In this document: piece after piece, positions 8,244 to 17,792 of the stretch
Layout of the letters: the number at the start of each line of letters is the position of its first letter
Numbering within the stretch: position 1 is the stretch's first letter
Assembly: GCF_001278945.1 (NCBI RefSeq)
Contig: NZ_LGRV01000003.1
Location: 806,001 to 870,000 of the forward strand
Source: Lysinibacillus contaminans
Lineage (GTDB): Bacteria; Bacillota; Bacilli; Bacillales_A; Planococcaceae
DNA: 64,000 bases
Reading direction: 5' to 3'
Position numbers and translations under genes: made by a program
The notes under the pieces: generated by a model
The model's database searches: none
Told to the model about the DNA's origin: nothing
The model's input: the letters and a program-made list of their open reading frames with translations, nothing else

Positions 8244-8287
8244 TGGATTGTTATACAATGACGACATAATAACTAGGAGGAACTGAG

Positions 8288-9667
8288 ATGTACATTTTTA
8301 AAAACGCAATGAAGAACATTAAAAGAAATAAAGGCAGAAATCTTTTAATGGCTATAGTAATGGTTATTATTTCGGTTACCTGTGTTATTGCATTGGTAAT
8401 TAACGGTGCGACAACAAGCATCATAACCGATTATAAAAATCAATTTGGAAGTGAAGTAAATGTCGAACTTGATTATGCAAAAATCTATGAAAGCGGAGAT
8501 ATAAATGAGCTTCCAACTGTAACAATTGAAGAACTTAAGGGTTATGCCGACTCTGATTATGTTAAGGATTATTACTTTTATTTAGAAGCTCCTGCAGTTT
8601 CAAATCACATTTCTTCCTTAAATCAAGAGGATAATTCGGGGATACAGGGCAGCGAAGGGGCTGTTGGCGGTGGCCCAGAGCTTGGCCCGCCGAACTTGAA
8701 AGTAATCGGAAGCACTTCATATCAGCTTTTTGAAGAATTCAAGAAAGGCGAACGCAAAATCATTAGCGGCAGAATATTTGAAAATGACAATGAAATAGTG
8801 ATTAGCGAAGATTTAGCTAAGCTAAACAACCTAAAATCCGGCGATAACATTGTGTTACGTTCAATAGCTGATGTAGAAAAAGATATCACACTAACTATCA
8901 CAGGCATTTACCAAGATTTAACCAAAGACGATTCCGCAGATTATGCATACAAAGATCCGTATATGACACGGAGAAATGAGCTTCTTACTAATTATGAAAC
9001 TGCAACAACTCTTGTAGGTGAACAATCAAATACGATGTCACGCATTAAATATTTCTTAAATTCTCCCGATGATTTAGAATCCTTTGTAAAAGAAGCGCAA
9101 GGTAAGGGACTTAGTGAGTATTACAATTTTACAAATAATGAATATCTGTACAAGCAGATTGCAGGTCCTGTTGAAAGCGTTCAAAAAATAAGTACCGTAT
9201 TTTTAGTGGTAGTGCTAATCTTAGGCGGAATTATTCTGGTTCTTTTAAACCTAATTGCTTTAAGAGAACGTAAATATGAAATCGGCGTTTTAAGAGCAAT
9301 CGGAATGAAAAAAATTAACGTTATCAAAACTTTGGTATATGAGTCAATCATTGTAACGATGGTTGCTGTAACTATTGGTCTAGGGGTAGGGGGTCTTGCT
9401 TCACAGCCAGTGTCAGATAAACTTCTTGCTGACCAAATTGAGCAAAGGCAAGAACAAATGGATAATATGGGCGGTAACTTTGGCGGAGCGAGCGCAGCAT
9501 TGCCAAATGATGCTGACATTATAGATTCATTAAATGCAGAATTGGATTTAGGTGTTGTATTTGCAATATTTCTGATTGGTGGCTTGCTCGTGATAATTTC
9601 AAGTTCAATGTCACTAATCTATATCACAAAATACGAGCCGATTAAAATTCTATCGGAAAGAAATTAG
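8288..9667 (+). CDS. FtsX/MacB-type ABC transporter permease
   Basis: A 459-residue permease. TM1 is at about 18-40, a large extracytoplasmic domain spans about 45-290 with a Gly/Pro-rich insertion near 120-140, then TM2 at about 300-325, TM3 at about 350-375 and TM4 at about 420-445. This four-helix FtsX plan is used by machines that export peptides or transmit force across the membrane. AGGAGG precedes the ATG. The ATPase gene follows after 11 bases and is its probable engine. Expression should follow the box at 8226. Confidence 0.92.
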   Translation: MYIFKNAMKNIKRNKGRNLLMAIVMVIISVTCVIALVINGATTSIITDYKNQFGSEVNVELDYAKIYESGDINELPTVTIEELKGYADSDYVKDYYFYLEAPAVSNHISSLNQEDNSGIQGSEGAVGGGPELGPPNLKVIGSTSYQLFEEFKKGERKIISGRIFENDNEIVISEDLAKLNNLKSGDNIVLRSIADVEKDITLTITGIYQDLTKDDSADYAYKDPYMTRRNELLTNYETATTLVGEQSNTMSRIKYFLNSPDDLESFVKEAQGKGLSEYYNFTNNEYLYKQIAGPVESVQKISTVFLVVVLILGGIILVLLNLIALRERKYEIGVLRAIGMKKINVIKTLVYESIIVTMVAVTIGLGVGGLASQPVSDKLLADQIEQRQEQMDNMGGNFGGASAALPNDADIIDSLNAELDLGVVFAIFLIGGLLVIISSSMSLIYITKYEPIKILSERN

Positions 9668-9678
9668 GAGGGGACAAA

Positions 9679-10353
9679 ATGAGCGTATTAACAGTCAATA
9701 ATCTTTCTTATGTTTATGAGGGGACAAAAAAGAAAGTTCTTAATAATATAAACATTTCCTTTGAATCAAAGAAAACTTACGCAATCATTGGCAAGTCAGG
9801 CTCAGGAAAAACCACTCTTTTAGCCTTGCTTTCAGGGCTTGACCTTTGTAAGAACGGCGAAATCCTATACAACGGCGACAACCTAAAAACGATTGATCGA
9901 GATGATTACCGTTCCAAGAAAATCGGAGTGATTTTTCAAAGCTATAATTTGCTTACGAATGCTACTGCAATGGATAACATTATGCTTTCGATTGATATTA
10001 GCGGTGTCAAAGTGGATAACAAAAAAGAATATGCATACAGTCTTTTGCAAAAGGTTGGTATCGACAAGGAAACCGCCGACAGAAAAGTACTTAAATTAAG
10101 CGGCGGTGAACAACAGCGTATCGGTATTGCAAGAGCGTTATCACATAATCCCGATATAATTATAGCGGACGAGCCAACTGGGAATTTGGATACCGCAACA
10201 GAAGAAGGCATTATGAAAATACTAACCTCACTTTCCGAAAAGGAAGACAAGTGTGTGATTATTGTTACCCATTCCGAAAAGGTTGCAGATTATGCAGATG
10301 AAGTTTGGGGTATTACAGACGGTAAACTTTCTCTTGTGAGGAAAAAAAACTAA
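9679..10353 (+). CDS. ABC transporter ATP-binding protein
   Basis: A 224-residue ATPase. Walker A is GKSGSGKT (38-45), the signature LSGGEQQR, Walker [13 protein letters not shown], and an H-loop follows (IVTHS). It is of the LolD/MacB/BceA class and stands 11 bases after the permease at 8288, with which it should pair. AGGAGG lies before the ATG. It is followed after 20 bases by two genes that carry their own ATPase domains, so this operon has three different nucleotide-binding domains. Confidence 0.94.
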   Translation: MSVLTVNNLSYVYEGTKKKVLNNINISFESKKTYAIIGKSGSGKTTLLALLSGLDLCKNGEILYNGDNLKTIDRDDYRSKKIGVIFQSYNLLTNATAMDNIMLSIDISGVKVDNKKEYAYSLLQKVGIDKETADRKVLKLSGGEQQRIGIARALSHNPDIIIADEPTGNLDTATEEGIMKILTSLSEKEDKCVIIVTHSEKVADYADEVWGITDGKLSLVRKKN

Positions 10354-10373
10354 CTCAGAAAGGTGGAAAATAA

Positions 10374-12317
10374 GTGTTTGAAATAAAAAATGTAACGAAA
10401 AAATATAAAGGCGAATTTGCCTTGAATAATGTCACAGTTGAAATAGGAAAAGGACTTAATTTTATTGTCGGTGCTTCGGGGAGCGGCAAAACTACTTTGC
10501 TAAAAATCATGAGTGGTATGGAGCAGGATTTTGACGGAGAAGTTTCATATGGTGGTAAAGATATAAAAGCATTAACAAACCAGGAAAAAAGCTATTTTTA
10601 CAACAATATCTTTGGCTTCGTTTGGCAGGATTTTAATTTAATAGAGGATTTTACAGTGCTTGAGAATGTATTGCTACCTCAGTATTTAAAAGACGATCAA
10701 CAAACAAAGAATGCCGAGAAAATACTGAAAGAACTTAAAATTTTCGATATTGCAAGCCAAAAAGTAAAGAACCTTTCGGGCGGACAGAAACAGCGTGTGG
10801 CCATTGCGCGAGAGCTCATGAAAAATCCACAGGTAATTATTGCAGATGAGCCAACAAGTGCATTAGATGAAAAAAATTCAAAGATTACAATGGATATTTT
10901 AAGAGAGATTTCAAAGAGCAGAACAGTTATTGTCGTTACGCACGACACCTCTTTGATTAGTGATAAAGACAATGTCTTTGAGCTTGATAAAGGTGAACTT
11001 TTTTCTTCGGTGGGCAATAAGCTTGTCAAAACGTCCGAACCAAACATGCGAAAAAATCATAGCCTATCATTAAAAAATGCTTTTTCGATAGCGCGTACAG
11101 GGATAAAAAGAAATATTGGGCGTTTTACAGTATCTACACTTTCGCTCATGATGGCGGCAATATTATTGCTTACAACACTGGGCGGAGCAATTAACACCAA
11201 TAGCCAAGATGCGTTTGAAAAACTAATTGATACTTATGGCGAGGGACTACTGGATCTCAGTATTGTTGGGAGCTTTACAAGTGCTGAAGGAACGGAGGGA
11301 AACGAGGATGACCAGCCAAATGCCGATGTAAGTCAAGATATTGGAGGCTTGTATGAGAAGTATGCAAGTGATGAGCGTGTTGCCTTCACAGCCTTTTTAC
11401 AAGCCATGGATAACATTTCTGTTACAGTCGACGGGAAAAACTACACAGTGGAAAGCTCCGGTAACGCGCCTGTTATAAATAAACTCGTAACGGGAGAAAT
11501 GCCATCGGGTGCGGGCAATGAGGTAGTTGTTCCTGAGAGCTTTGTAAGAACATTAGGAATTGATAATGATCAAGCAATTGGCAAAGAAATTGATTTCAGC
11601 GTCTCTATGTATAATTGGGATACTGGTAGTCCTGTATTGAAAGATGCCACAATTAAAGCAACTATTGTAGGCGTTGCTGATACAACGGCTGTTTATGAAT
11701 ATGAAGATCAAATGATGGAATTTAGTGTTGATGACTCCTTCTTTTTCAGCAAAACAGCTCTTGATGATTTGAGAAATCAGACAGAGATTAAGGGGGATGG
11801 GATAAACTTCCTTATTCGAGCGAAATCCCCTGCCGATTTGATTTCAATTAAAGATGAACTAAACGAACAAGGTATCGTTCCACTTGGTAGATTTGAGCTG
11901 GTCGAGGACATTGTTAGATTAAATACTCAAACAACCGAGCAAACAGGCTCTGCAAGTACGACTATAGGATTTTTATCTGTTGTGATGGTCATGGCTATTT
12001 TCCTGATCACAGGTGTTATGAGAAAACGAGAATATGCTATTTATAAGGTAAGCGGATTTAACAATCGTCATTTGAACTTGTTGAATGTAGCGGAAACACT
12101 AACAGTAGCTATCACTGGCATTTTACTAATGCTTGTTACATCTCCACTTATTAATGTAGCTACCGAAGCTTTATTTTCCGTGAATATTCTAAATGCAGAA
12201 ATGCTGACTAAAGGAATGCTTCTAATACTTGGTGTTGCGGTTATTGCTTATGGTACAACTGTACTAGCTTATGTAAGAACAAACATCGCAACAGCTTTAA
12301 AGAAAGGTGACCGATAG
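10374..12317 (+). CDS. ABC transporter ATPase-permease fusion (MacB-like), first
   Basis: A 647-residue fusion. The N-terminal ATPase (about 1-220) has Walker A GASGSGKT at 33-40, LSGGQKQR and IIADEPTSALD. The C-terminal FtsX permease (about 235-647) has one membrane helix near 255-275, a roughly 240-residue extracytoplasmic domain containing an acidic EGNEDDQPNAD segment, and three C-terminal helices. The start is GTG, with AGGTGG 8 bases upstream. Order (ATPase first) and architecture match MacB. It overlaps the next fusion by one base, so the two may form a heterodimer (inference). The operon probably exports or senses antimicrobial or signal peptides; the substrate is unknown. Confidence 0.9.
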   Translation: MFEIKNVTKKYKGEFALNNVTVEIGKGLNFIVGASGSGKTTLLKIMSGMEQDFDGEVSYGGKDIKALTNQEKSYFYNNIFGFVWQDFNLIEDFTVLENVLLPQYLKDDQQTKNAEKILKELKIFDIASQKVKNLSGGQKQRVAIARELMKNPQVIIADEPTSALDEKNSKITMDILREISKSRTVIVVTHDTSLISDKDNVFELDKGELFSSVGNKLVKTSEPNMRKNHSLSLKNAFSIARTGIKRNIGRFTVSTLSLMMAAILLLTTLGGAINTNSQDAFEKLIDTYGEGLLDLSIVGSFTSAEGTEGNEDDQPNADVSQDIGGLYEKYASDERVAFTAFLQAMDNISVTVDGKNYTVESSGNAPVINKLVTGEMPSGAGNEVVVPESFVRTLGIDNDQAIGKEIDFSVSMYNWDTGSPVLKDATIKATIVGVADTTAVYEYEDQMMEFSVDDSFFFSKTALDDLRNQTEIKGDGINFLIRAKSPADLISIKDELNEQGIVPLGRFELVEDIVRLNTQTTEQTGSASTTIGFLSVVMVMAIFLITGVMRKREYAIYKVSGFNNRHLNLLNVAETLTVAITGILLMLVTSPLINVATEALFSVNILNAEMLTKGMLLILGVAVIAYGTTVLAYVRTNIATALKKGDR

Positions 12318-14113
12318 TGATACAGGTTAAAAACCTTACAAAAAAATACGATAATTCGCTTATTCTTGACGATGCAAACTTTGCGTTTCCAAACAAAGGA
12401 CTTGTGTGCTTGCTGGGTGCATCTGGTAGTGGCAAAAGTACATTGCTTAATATACTTGCAGGCTTTGATAGTGATTACAGCGGTGATATTACCGTTTGCG
12501 GCACATCAATTAGCAAAATGAATGAGGACGAGTTATGTGCTTACCGCAGAGATAACATAGGCTTTATTTTTCAAAACTATCATCTGTTGAGCGGATATAC
12601 TGTACTTGAAAATATCATGCTACATTGTGAACTAAACAGTTTAGATGAACAAAGCAATGTAGAGAATGCAAAAGAATTATTAAACAGAATCGGCATAGCG
12701 GAAAAGGCTAGTGAAAAAATCGAAAATTTGTCAGGCGGTCAAAAGCAAAGGGTTGCAATTGCAAGAGCCTTAATCAGTAATCCAAGTATCATCTTAGCGG
12801 ATGAACCCACAGGAGCACTTGATCGTCGCAATTCTACTGAAATTATTACTTTGCTTAAAGAGATTTCAAAGGATAGATTGGTTATCGTGATTACTCACGA
12901 CCAAAAAATATGCGATTTTGCTGATGACGTGATCTCTATTGAGAATGCTAAAATAGTCGCAAAAGATGCAAATATTCAAAAAGAAAATGATAGCGTACAA
13001 AACCTTAAAACTAAACCAACTATAAAAGTATCAGCTTTCAAAAGAGGACTAAAAAATTTCAAGGTGCACTTCACACGTTATGCTGCTGTCAGTTTAGCCA
13101 TTTCTATAGGGGTATTTTGCTTTATGTTGTCTTTGTCTTCGGGCAATATTATGCAGCAGTCTATAGCGGATTTCAAGGAGAAAAATACAGCTTATAACAA
13201 TGGCTATATCAAAGCCGAAGATGACAAGGCAGTTTTTGAGTTGTTAAATGCAGATGAGCGTATTGAAAATGTTTATCGTCAATATAAGATAAACAATGTT
13301 AGCTTAAGTATGGGTGACAACAGCAAAACAATGATAGAAAAGTATCCGATGCCGAAAACAACGGAAAGTATGTCATACGGGACAATGCCGAAAAAAGAGG
13401 CAAATGAAATTGCCCTAACTCCAAGTCTTGCTAAAAAATTTGCGAGTAATATTAGCAATTTAGTAGGTAAAGAGATAACACTTAAATATGGAGATCAATC
13501 GTACAAACTAATTGTAAGTGGTATTTATAATGCGGGGTATGATGATTTCTTTGTCAGCTCTGATGTTGAACAGGGATTTTATACTGATATTAAGGATGAG
13601 CAAGTTTATTCCATCAGTTATGATGTGAAAAATTTTGAAGATATTGTTTCAGTCAGTCAAATGCTTAGTGAAAAAGAAATAGACAGTAAAAACGCAGCTA
13701 GTGAAGTGGGGGCTTTGCAAAGTACATTCAAAAGTCTTAGTCGCTTATTCCTAACCGTTTCAAGCATGATTTTAGCAATCGGTTTGTTCATCAGTGCAGT
13801 ATTACTTGTTAAACTACAAAATTCAAGGTATAAGGAATTGGGGCTTTTATCTGCATTAGGTTTTAAGAAAAGCACAATACAAAGGATTCTTATCAGTGAA
13901 AATGTTCTTTTATCCGCTATGGCGGCAATTTTCAATGCTGTGCTTATCGGAGGTGCGTACCTAATTGGAATGATTTTTGATTTTGCAATTAGCGTTTCAC
14001 CCCTGCAAATTTTTGTTTCAATAGTATCGACAGGATTTGCGGTTGTGATAATTAGTATTTTTGCAAGCCATAAACTTATAAACACAGAGCCTGCCGTTGC
14101 ATTGAGAAAGTAA
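12317..14113 (+). CDS. ABC transporter ATPase-permease fusion (MacB-like), second
   Basis: A 598-residue paralogue of the preceding fusion. The ATPase domain has GASGSGKS at 34-41, LSGGQKQR and ILADEPTGALD. The FtsX part has a first helix near 250-270, an extracytoplasmic domain to about 470 and three helices to the end. Its GTG start overlaps the upstream TAG (TAGTG), implying translational coupling and equimolar synthesis with the first fusion. It is the last gene of the operon; a strong hairpin terminator follows at 14195. Confidence 0.9.
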   Translation: MIQVKNLTKKYDNSLILDDANFAFPNKGLVCLLGASGSGKSTLLNILAGFDSDYSGDITVCGTSISKMNEDELCAYRRDNIGFIFQNYHLLSGYTVLENIMLHCELNSLDEQSNVENAKELLNRIGIAEKASEKIENLSGGQKQRVAIARALISNPSIILADEPTGALDRRNSTEIITLLKEISKDRLVIVITHDQKICDFADDVISIENAKIVAKDANIQKENDSVQNLKTKPTIKVSAFKRGLKNFKVHFTRYAAVSLAISIGVFCFMLSLSSGNIMQQSIADFKEKNTAYNNGYIKAEDDKAVFELLNADERIENVYRQYKINNVSLSMGDNSKTMIEKYPMPKTTESMSYGTMPKKEANEIALTPSLAKKFASNISNLVGKEITLKYGDQSYKLIVSGIYNAGYDDFFVSSDVEQGFYTDIKDEQVYSISYDVKNFEDIVSVSQMLSEKEIDSKNAASEVGALQSTFKSLSRLFLTVSSMILAIGLFISAVLLVKLQNSRYKELGLLSALGFKKSTIQRILISENVLLSAMAAIFNAVLIGGAYLIGMIFDFAISVSPLQIFVSIVSTGFAVVIISIFASHKLINTEPAVALRK

Positions 14114-14194
14114 GATGGTAGAGTTATCCGAATAGTAACCTGCCATATTAAAAACGGTGCTTTGGCAAGCTAATATACCATACTATAATGAAGT

Positions 14195-14236
14195 CAACCC
14201 TCCTAACGTTCGTTTTTATGTTAGGAGGGTTTCTTT
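14195..14236 (+). terminator. Terminator of the ABC operon
   Basis: ACCCTCCTAAC (14197-14207) with GTTAGGAGGGT (14220-14230), 11-bp perfect stem, then TTCTTT. The rest of 14237-14636 is mostly gene-free and AT-rich, with one possible short gene at 14389. Confidence 0.85.
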
Positions 14237-14388
14237 ATAAGTTGGTTTGCTCAATTAACTTAGATGTTTTTCTTTGAGCTGCGGAATATGTGCATTGTTT
14301 AATAATAATTGATGAACTTATTCAATCAAATATATTAATTTATCAAGCATTAGCATGATTCGATAAAAGATTTGGCAAAAGAAGACTG

Positions 14389-14499
14389 ATGTTATTTTCT
14401 ATTTCAAACAAAACACATCCACTTATTATTCAGTTTTATCAAATGCGTTGTGAAGCAGAAGGCATTTTACCAAATTCTCAAATTTCAGAGGTTTCTTAA
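14389..14499 (+). CDS. Possible 36-residue peptide, unrecognised
   Basis: ATG preceded by a weak AGAAGA. The peptide contains HPLIIQFYQMRCEAEGILPN, whose amphipathic, folded-protein look makes random sequence less likely. It may be a small gene or the end of a lost larger one. No family recognised. Confidence 0.25.
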   Translation: MLFSISNKTHPLIIQFYQMRCEAEGILPNSQISEVS

Positions 14500-14636
14500 A
14501 TGGATGTCCATAGAATGTAAGAAACAATATATATTATAATTTGTGAAGTTTTACACTTAAACGGCGCAGGTTAGTTCAATATGTAACTGTTTCTTGTGGT
14601 GAAATTTGTTTCAAATGAAGGTGAAAAGGAGGAACG

Positions 14637-14882
14637 ATGAAAAAAACTTTTAAAAAGTTAGATAAGATACAAATCGTTATTGCTAGCATCGGATTACTAC
14701 TGGCAATACTTGGGTTTACTTGCGATAATTTAACAGAAGTCGCATTCATATTAATATTTATAAGTTTACTTATAACTGAAGTACGAGATTTAAGAAAAGA
14801 CAAGAAATCTATTTTTCCATATTTGAAAATAGTGATGAAGATACTAATAATTAAGCTTTTAATCCATAATTTATTGGGGTAG
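14637..14882 (+). CDS. Small membrane protein, function unknown
   Basis: 81 residues. AAGGAGG lies 6 bases before the ATG. A basic start (MKKTFKKLDK) precedes two hydrophobic segments (about 12-28 and 33-47), then a charged loop RDLRKDKK and a third, more amphipathic segment. No family recognised. It is the first of a series of small orphan genes, all on this strand and separated by repeated intergenic sequence. Confidence 0.65.
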   Translation: MKKTFKKLDKIQIVIASIGLLLAILGFTCDNLTEVAFILIFISLLITEVRDLRKDKKSIFPYLKIVMKILIIKLLIHNLLG

Positions 14883-14892
14883 CGTCAGAAAA

Positions 14893-14913
14893 ATGCGGAT
14901 TTACAACGTTAAG
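14893..14913 (+). repeat. 21-bp inverted repeat, left arm
   Basis: ATGCGGATTTACAACGTTAA plus G at 14893-14913 occurs exactly once more in the window, in perfect inverse orientation, at 19448-19468. The pair brackets the small-gene run between 15.0 and 19.3 kb. A near-palindrome, GTTTCCAAACGAGGGTTTGG followed by GAAC, follows at about 14921-14944. Confidence 0.8.
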
Positions 14914-15062
14914 CACTTAATGTTTCCAAACGAGGGTTTGGGAACTTACTAAAATAAAAACAGTCTTTACTAAAAGGAATTATTTAACTTCTTAAAAATC
15001 TTGTTGATTATTAGTTTCATTCAAACGTTAATCTTAAATAAAACTATAATGGAGGTATAATT

Positions 15063-15347
15063 ATGTGGTTAATATTAGGTCTTATTGCAATAGTAGCAAC
15101 TTTTATAAATCTTTTTATGTATGCAACAGGTAAAGATTATAAGCTTGCAATGGCAATGGGGTTATCATTTACAGCATTAACAATTTGTGCAGATTACAGT
15201 TATCTAAATAGGTGGGTAAAGGTGGAAGATTGGGCAGCTTTATCAGATGTAGTACCTGGTATGGCTAGGGCGTTTTGGTTTTTGACAATTGTTTCTATTT
15301 TACTAAATATAGCACCTGTACTTTTAGAATTGAAAAATAAAAAATAA
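15063..15347 (+). CDS. Small membrane protein, function unknown
   Basis: 94 residues with three membrane segments (about 2-20, 28-45 and 70-88) and a conserved-looking middle (SYLNRWVKVEDWAALSDVVP). GGAGG lies 8 bases before the ATG. Similar short proteins occur in other Bacillales as far as I recall, but no function is known. It is followed by a hairpin with the core CCCCAAATCTCGCTTTGAGG at about 15396, a relative of the hairpins after the neighbouring genes. Confidence 0.75.
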   Translation: MWLILGLIAIVATFINLFMYATGKDYKLAMAMGLSFTALTICADYSYLNRWVKVEDWAALSDVVPGMARAFWFLTIVSILLNIAPVLLELKNKK

Positions 15348-15506
15348 TTTCTTATTGCGGTTCATATGGCTTTATAATGTGAGGCAAAAAAACGTCCCCA
15401 AATCTCGCTTTGAGGGCATTTTCATTATTCAACAATCGGGCCATTTTGCTGAACAAATTATGCTAAAGTTGAAATAATTGTAAGGCGAAAGAAGGGAGAT
15501 TCTAAT

Positions 15507-15812
15507 ATGGATTTAGCTTTGGAAATCGCTCGCACTTTACTACCTCTTGCAATAGTAGGTGGAATTGCGGTATTCGTAATTAAAAGAATGGAACGTAAAT
15601 ATAAGAAAGGCTCCTTGGGTAAGAAAAAATCAAAAGGCGCTCAAAATTTATTAGATAGTTTAATACCATTGGGAATGTTGAGTGGTTGTGTTGTTGGTAT
15701 ACTCCTTAGCATATTTTCCCCAATCTCTTTACTTTCTGCAATTACTTTAGGAGCTGGAATAGGTTTTTTATTTGGATACTTTGCTTATGAAATTTATAGC
15801 AAAAAAGAATAA
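15507..15812 (+). CDS. Small membrane protein, function unknown
   Basis: 101 residues. An N-terminal membrane segment at about 8-24 is followed by a strongly basic stretch (KRMERKYKKGSLGKKKSKG), then two membrane segments at about 52-70 and 75-93. GGGAGA lies before the ATG. No family recognised. Its stop is immediately followed by a degenerate copy of the boundary repeat. Confidence 0.7.
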   Translation: MDLALEIARTLLPLAIVGGIAVFVIKRMERKYKKGSLGKKKSKGAQNLLDSLIPLGMLSGCVVGILLSIFSPISLLSAITLGAGIGFLFGYFAYEIYSKKE

Positions 15813-15871
15813 AGATTTATAAAGTATACAAAATAAACGTTAATAACGTTCCCAAATGTAAGTTGGGGAGT
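15811..15871 (+). repeat. Boundary repeat of the small-gene run, degenerate copy
   Basis: ATTTATAAAGTATACAAAAT then AACGTTAATAACGTTCCCAA, matching the better conserved copies at 16984, 17652 and 18331. It ends in the hairpin TCCCAAATGTAAGTTGGGG. Confidence 0.6.
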
Positions 15872-16014
15872 AAAACAACCCATTTAATTGAATGAGGTGT
15901 TTGTTTTTTTGCTGCTTAGAATCCGTATGTCCCCTAACCACGCTTGGGGACGTTTTATAGTTCAATAAAAGTGTGAATTAATTTGGTAAAATAGATTAAG
16001 AGGGAGGGAATGTA

Positions 16015-16953
16015 GTGAGAAATTTTATTTCTGTTTTCATAATAGTTGTTGTAGTCGTCTTAGTAATTAATATAGACATCGATAAAAATGATAGTTTCTC
16101 TTCTAATAATGACGATGAGAAACAAGGGAACCGTATTGCATCTGTACTTGACAATGCGTGGGATGAATTTGGTTTATTTAGTTTTCAAGTAACCCCAGAT
16201 TCAACAATTTTAATTGAAATGGATGAAACTAAAAGTGAATTACAACTGAAAAAGTATTTAGAGGAAAATGTGAATAAAACAGATTTGAGCCAATACAATA
16301 TCGATATTACTAAAAAAAGTTTACAAGAAGTTGAGACAGAGAGTTTTATGAGCGAGGTTTCAGATATTGTATCTGATTATATACAAGAAAAAAAATATCA
16401 CGATGTGGAACTTTACCATCCTTCAATTGAACCTAAACCGATATTAAAAATATCAATTCCTAAATCCAATGAACGTTCTAGCGAAAATATGAAAAAGGAA
16501 TTAGATTATGTATTAGCTTCCAAGAGCGCAGAACTATCAAAAAAAGATATTTCCTATGAAATCCAGGTTATAGAGCGTACTAATGAAAGTACTATTGAAT
16601 TAGATGCCGTAATCAGTGATGTTGTTGAAGATTTTCAAGGAACAGCAAACCATTTAATTATTTCTAGTACAGATATTTTTAAAGGAAATGGTATCTATAA
16701 AATGTCTTGGGCGCAACGATCAGATTCGAAGGACTATCAATTTCATGTCACAAACAATACCGGGACAAATGTAACCGTTCAAATTCAACAGAGTGGTCAC
16801 ACGCAAACTTATAATTTAGTGGCTAATGGTTCTAGTACATGGGTCCAATCAGCTGCTTCTTCTGGTGATCATACAATAATGGTCACAACATCTGATGGAA
16901 GAATTTTTAAAGGGGATGTTTTTGTTAGTCTATGTGATGCTCCATCGAACTAA
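16015..16953 (+). CDS. Membrane-anchored extracytoplasmic protein (DUF4030-like)
   Basis: 312 residues from a GTG start with GGGAGGG upstream. Residues 5-24 form a single membrane anchor. The middle (about 40-195) is charged alpha/beta sequence resembling DUF4030-type proteins of the Bacillus cereus group. The last about 100 residues, from DVVEDFQGTANH, look like a beta-sandwich (YQFHVTNNTGTNVTVQIQQS, then IMVTTSDGRIFKGDV). The C-terminal module is the kind that binds sugar or protein outside the cell, but this is inference. The family assignment is from memory and tentative. Confidence 0.65.
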   Translation: MRNFISVFIIVVVVVLVINIDIDKNDSFSSNNDDEKQGNRIASVLDNAWDEFGLFSFQVTPDSTILIEMDETKSELQLKKYLEENVNKTDLSQYNIDITKKSLQEVETESFMSEVSDIVSDYIQEKKYHDVELYHPSIEPKPILKISIPKSNERSSENMKKELDYVLASKSAELSKKDISYEIQVIERTNESTIELDAVISDVVEDFQGTANHLIISSTDIFKGNGIYKMSWAQRSDSKDYQFHVTNNTGTNVTVQIQQSGHTQTYNLVANGSSTWVQSAASSGDHTIMVTTSDGRIFKGDVFVSLCDAPSN

Positions 16954-16983
16954 TTAGAAAGACTTTAACAAAGTTAAGTTCTT

Positions 16984-17066
16984 TAACAGGGGATTTAGTG
17001 CAACAAGGTTTTATAACGTATACATAAATAAACCTAATAACGTTTCCAAATCATACTTTGGTGACT
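16984..17066 (+). repeat. Boundary repeat of the small-gene run, copy
   Basis: Contains GGGGATTTAGTGCAACAAGG, then TTATAACGTATACATAAATA (from 17011), AACCTAATAACGTTTCCAAA and a closing ACTTTGGTGAC arm. It begins 31 bases after the preceding gene. A T-tailed hairpin, CTTTCCAAACTAAGCTTTGG at about 17080, follows and may terminate transcription. Confidence 0.8.
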
Positions 17067-17230
17067 CTACGAGGAAAGCTTTCCAAACTAAGCTTTGGGT
17101 GCATTTTTTTATTCAACTAACGACGGAGTCTAGTGCAATAACTAAATGGTATATTATACACTTTACAAAATGTCCCAATATAGCTGAATGAAGAGTATAA
17201 TTATTATCCATATAGGGAGGAATGAAATTG

Positions 17231-17635
17231 ATGATTTTATTGAATCCTGAAGAGTATGCAAAGGTTTGTAAATGTTCATTAGAATTAGCTACTAAAAGGT
17301 GTACATATTATGAAAATCTGTATAAAAAGTATCTTGAAGCTGTTTGTCCTACCTGTAATGCTGCAAGCGATAATTTATACTATGACGATGATGGTAAAAT
17401 AGATGAAAAAAATATAGTCTATATTCGGTGTGGAAATTGTAAAGATACATTTTCTTGTAGCGATGCAAGATTTCGAGATTGGGTAGCTGGAGGAGGATTG
17501 CTTGATCCGGTGCTAGATGTAATCAAGTATGGTAAGTTCTCTGTAATGGGATTTGCTTATGATGATTTGTCAGAAGAAAAGTGGCTTCAATTTGTAACGG
17601 AGTCAACTAATAAATTATATAATGATGATTTGTAA
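17231..17635 (+). CDS. Small zinc-ribbon-like protein, function unknown
   Basis: 134 residues from the ATG at 17231, 10 bases after GGGAGG; ATG 17222 is too close to that site, and TTG 17228 is an alternative. Two CxxC knuckles, CPTC and CGNC, about 30 residues apart suggest a zinc ribbon, with further Cys residues around them (VCKCS, TKRCTYY, FSCSD). Acidic C-terminus, no signal peptide, so cytoplasmic. No family recognised. It is bracketed by two good copies of the boundary repeat, like a cassette. Confidence 0.65.
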   Translation: MILLNPEEYAKVCKCSLELATKRCTYYENLYKKYLEAVCPTCNAASDNLYYDDDGKIDEKNIVYIRCGNCKDTFSCSDARFRDWVAGGGLLDPVLDVIKYGKFSVMGFAYDDLSEEKWLQFVTESTNKLYNDDL

Positions 17636-17651
17636 ATGAATGTACTTAAAT

Positions 17652-17730
17652 GGGTGCTTTAGTGCAACAAGGATTTATAACGTATACATAAATAAACCCA
17701 ATAACGTTCCCAAATGAAAGTTAGGTAACA
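17652..17730 (+). repeat. Boundary repeat of the small-gene run, copy
   Basis: GGGTGCTTTAGTGCAACAAG, then TTATAACGTATACATAAATA (from 17675), then AACGTTCCCAAATGAAAGTT and AGGTAAC. It begins 17 bases after the preceding stop. It differs from the copy at 16984 at only a few positions over about 60 bases. Confidence 0.8.
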
Positions 17731-17792
17731 AAACCAGGTATTGAGTGCATTTTTTATTGAACTAACGCAGCAGGGAAGGGATTGATGAGATA

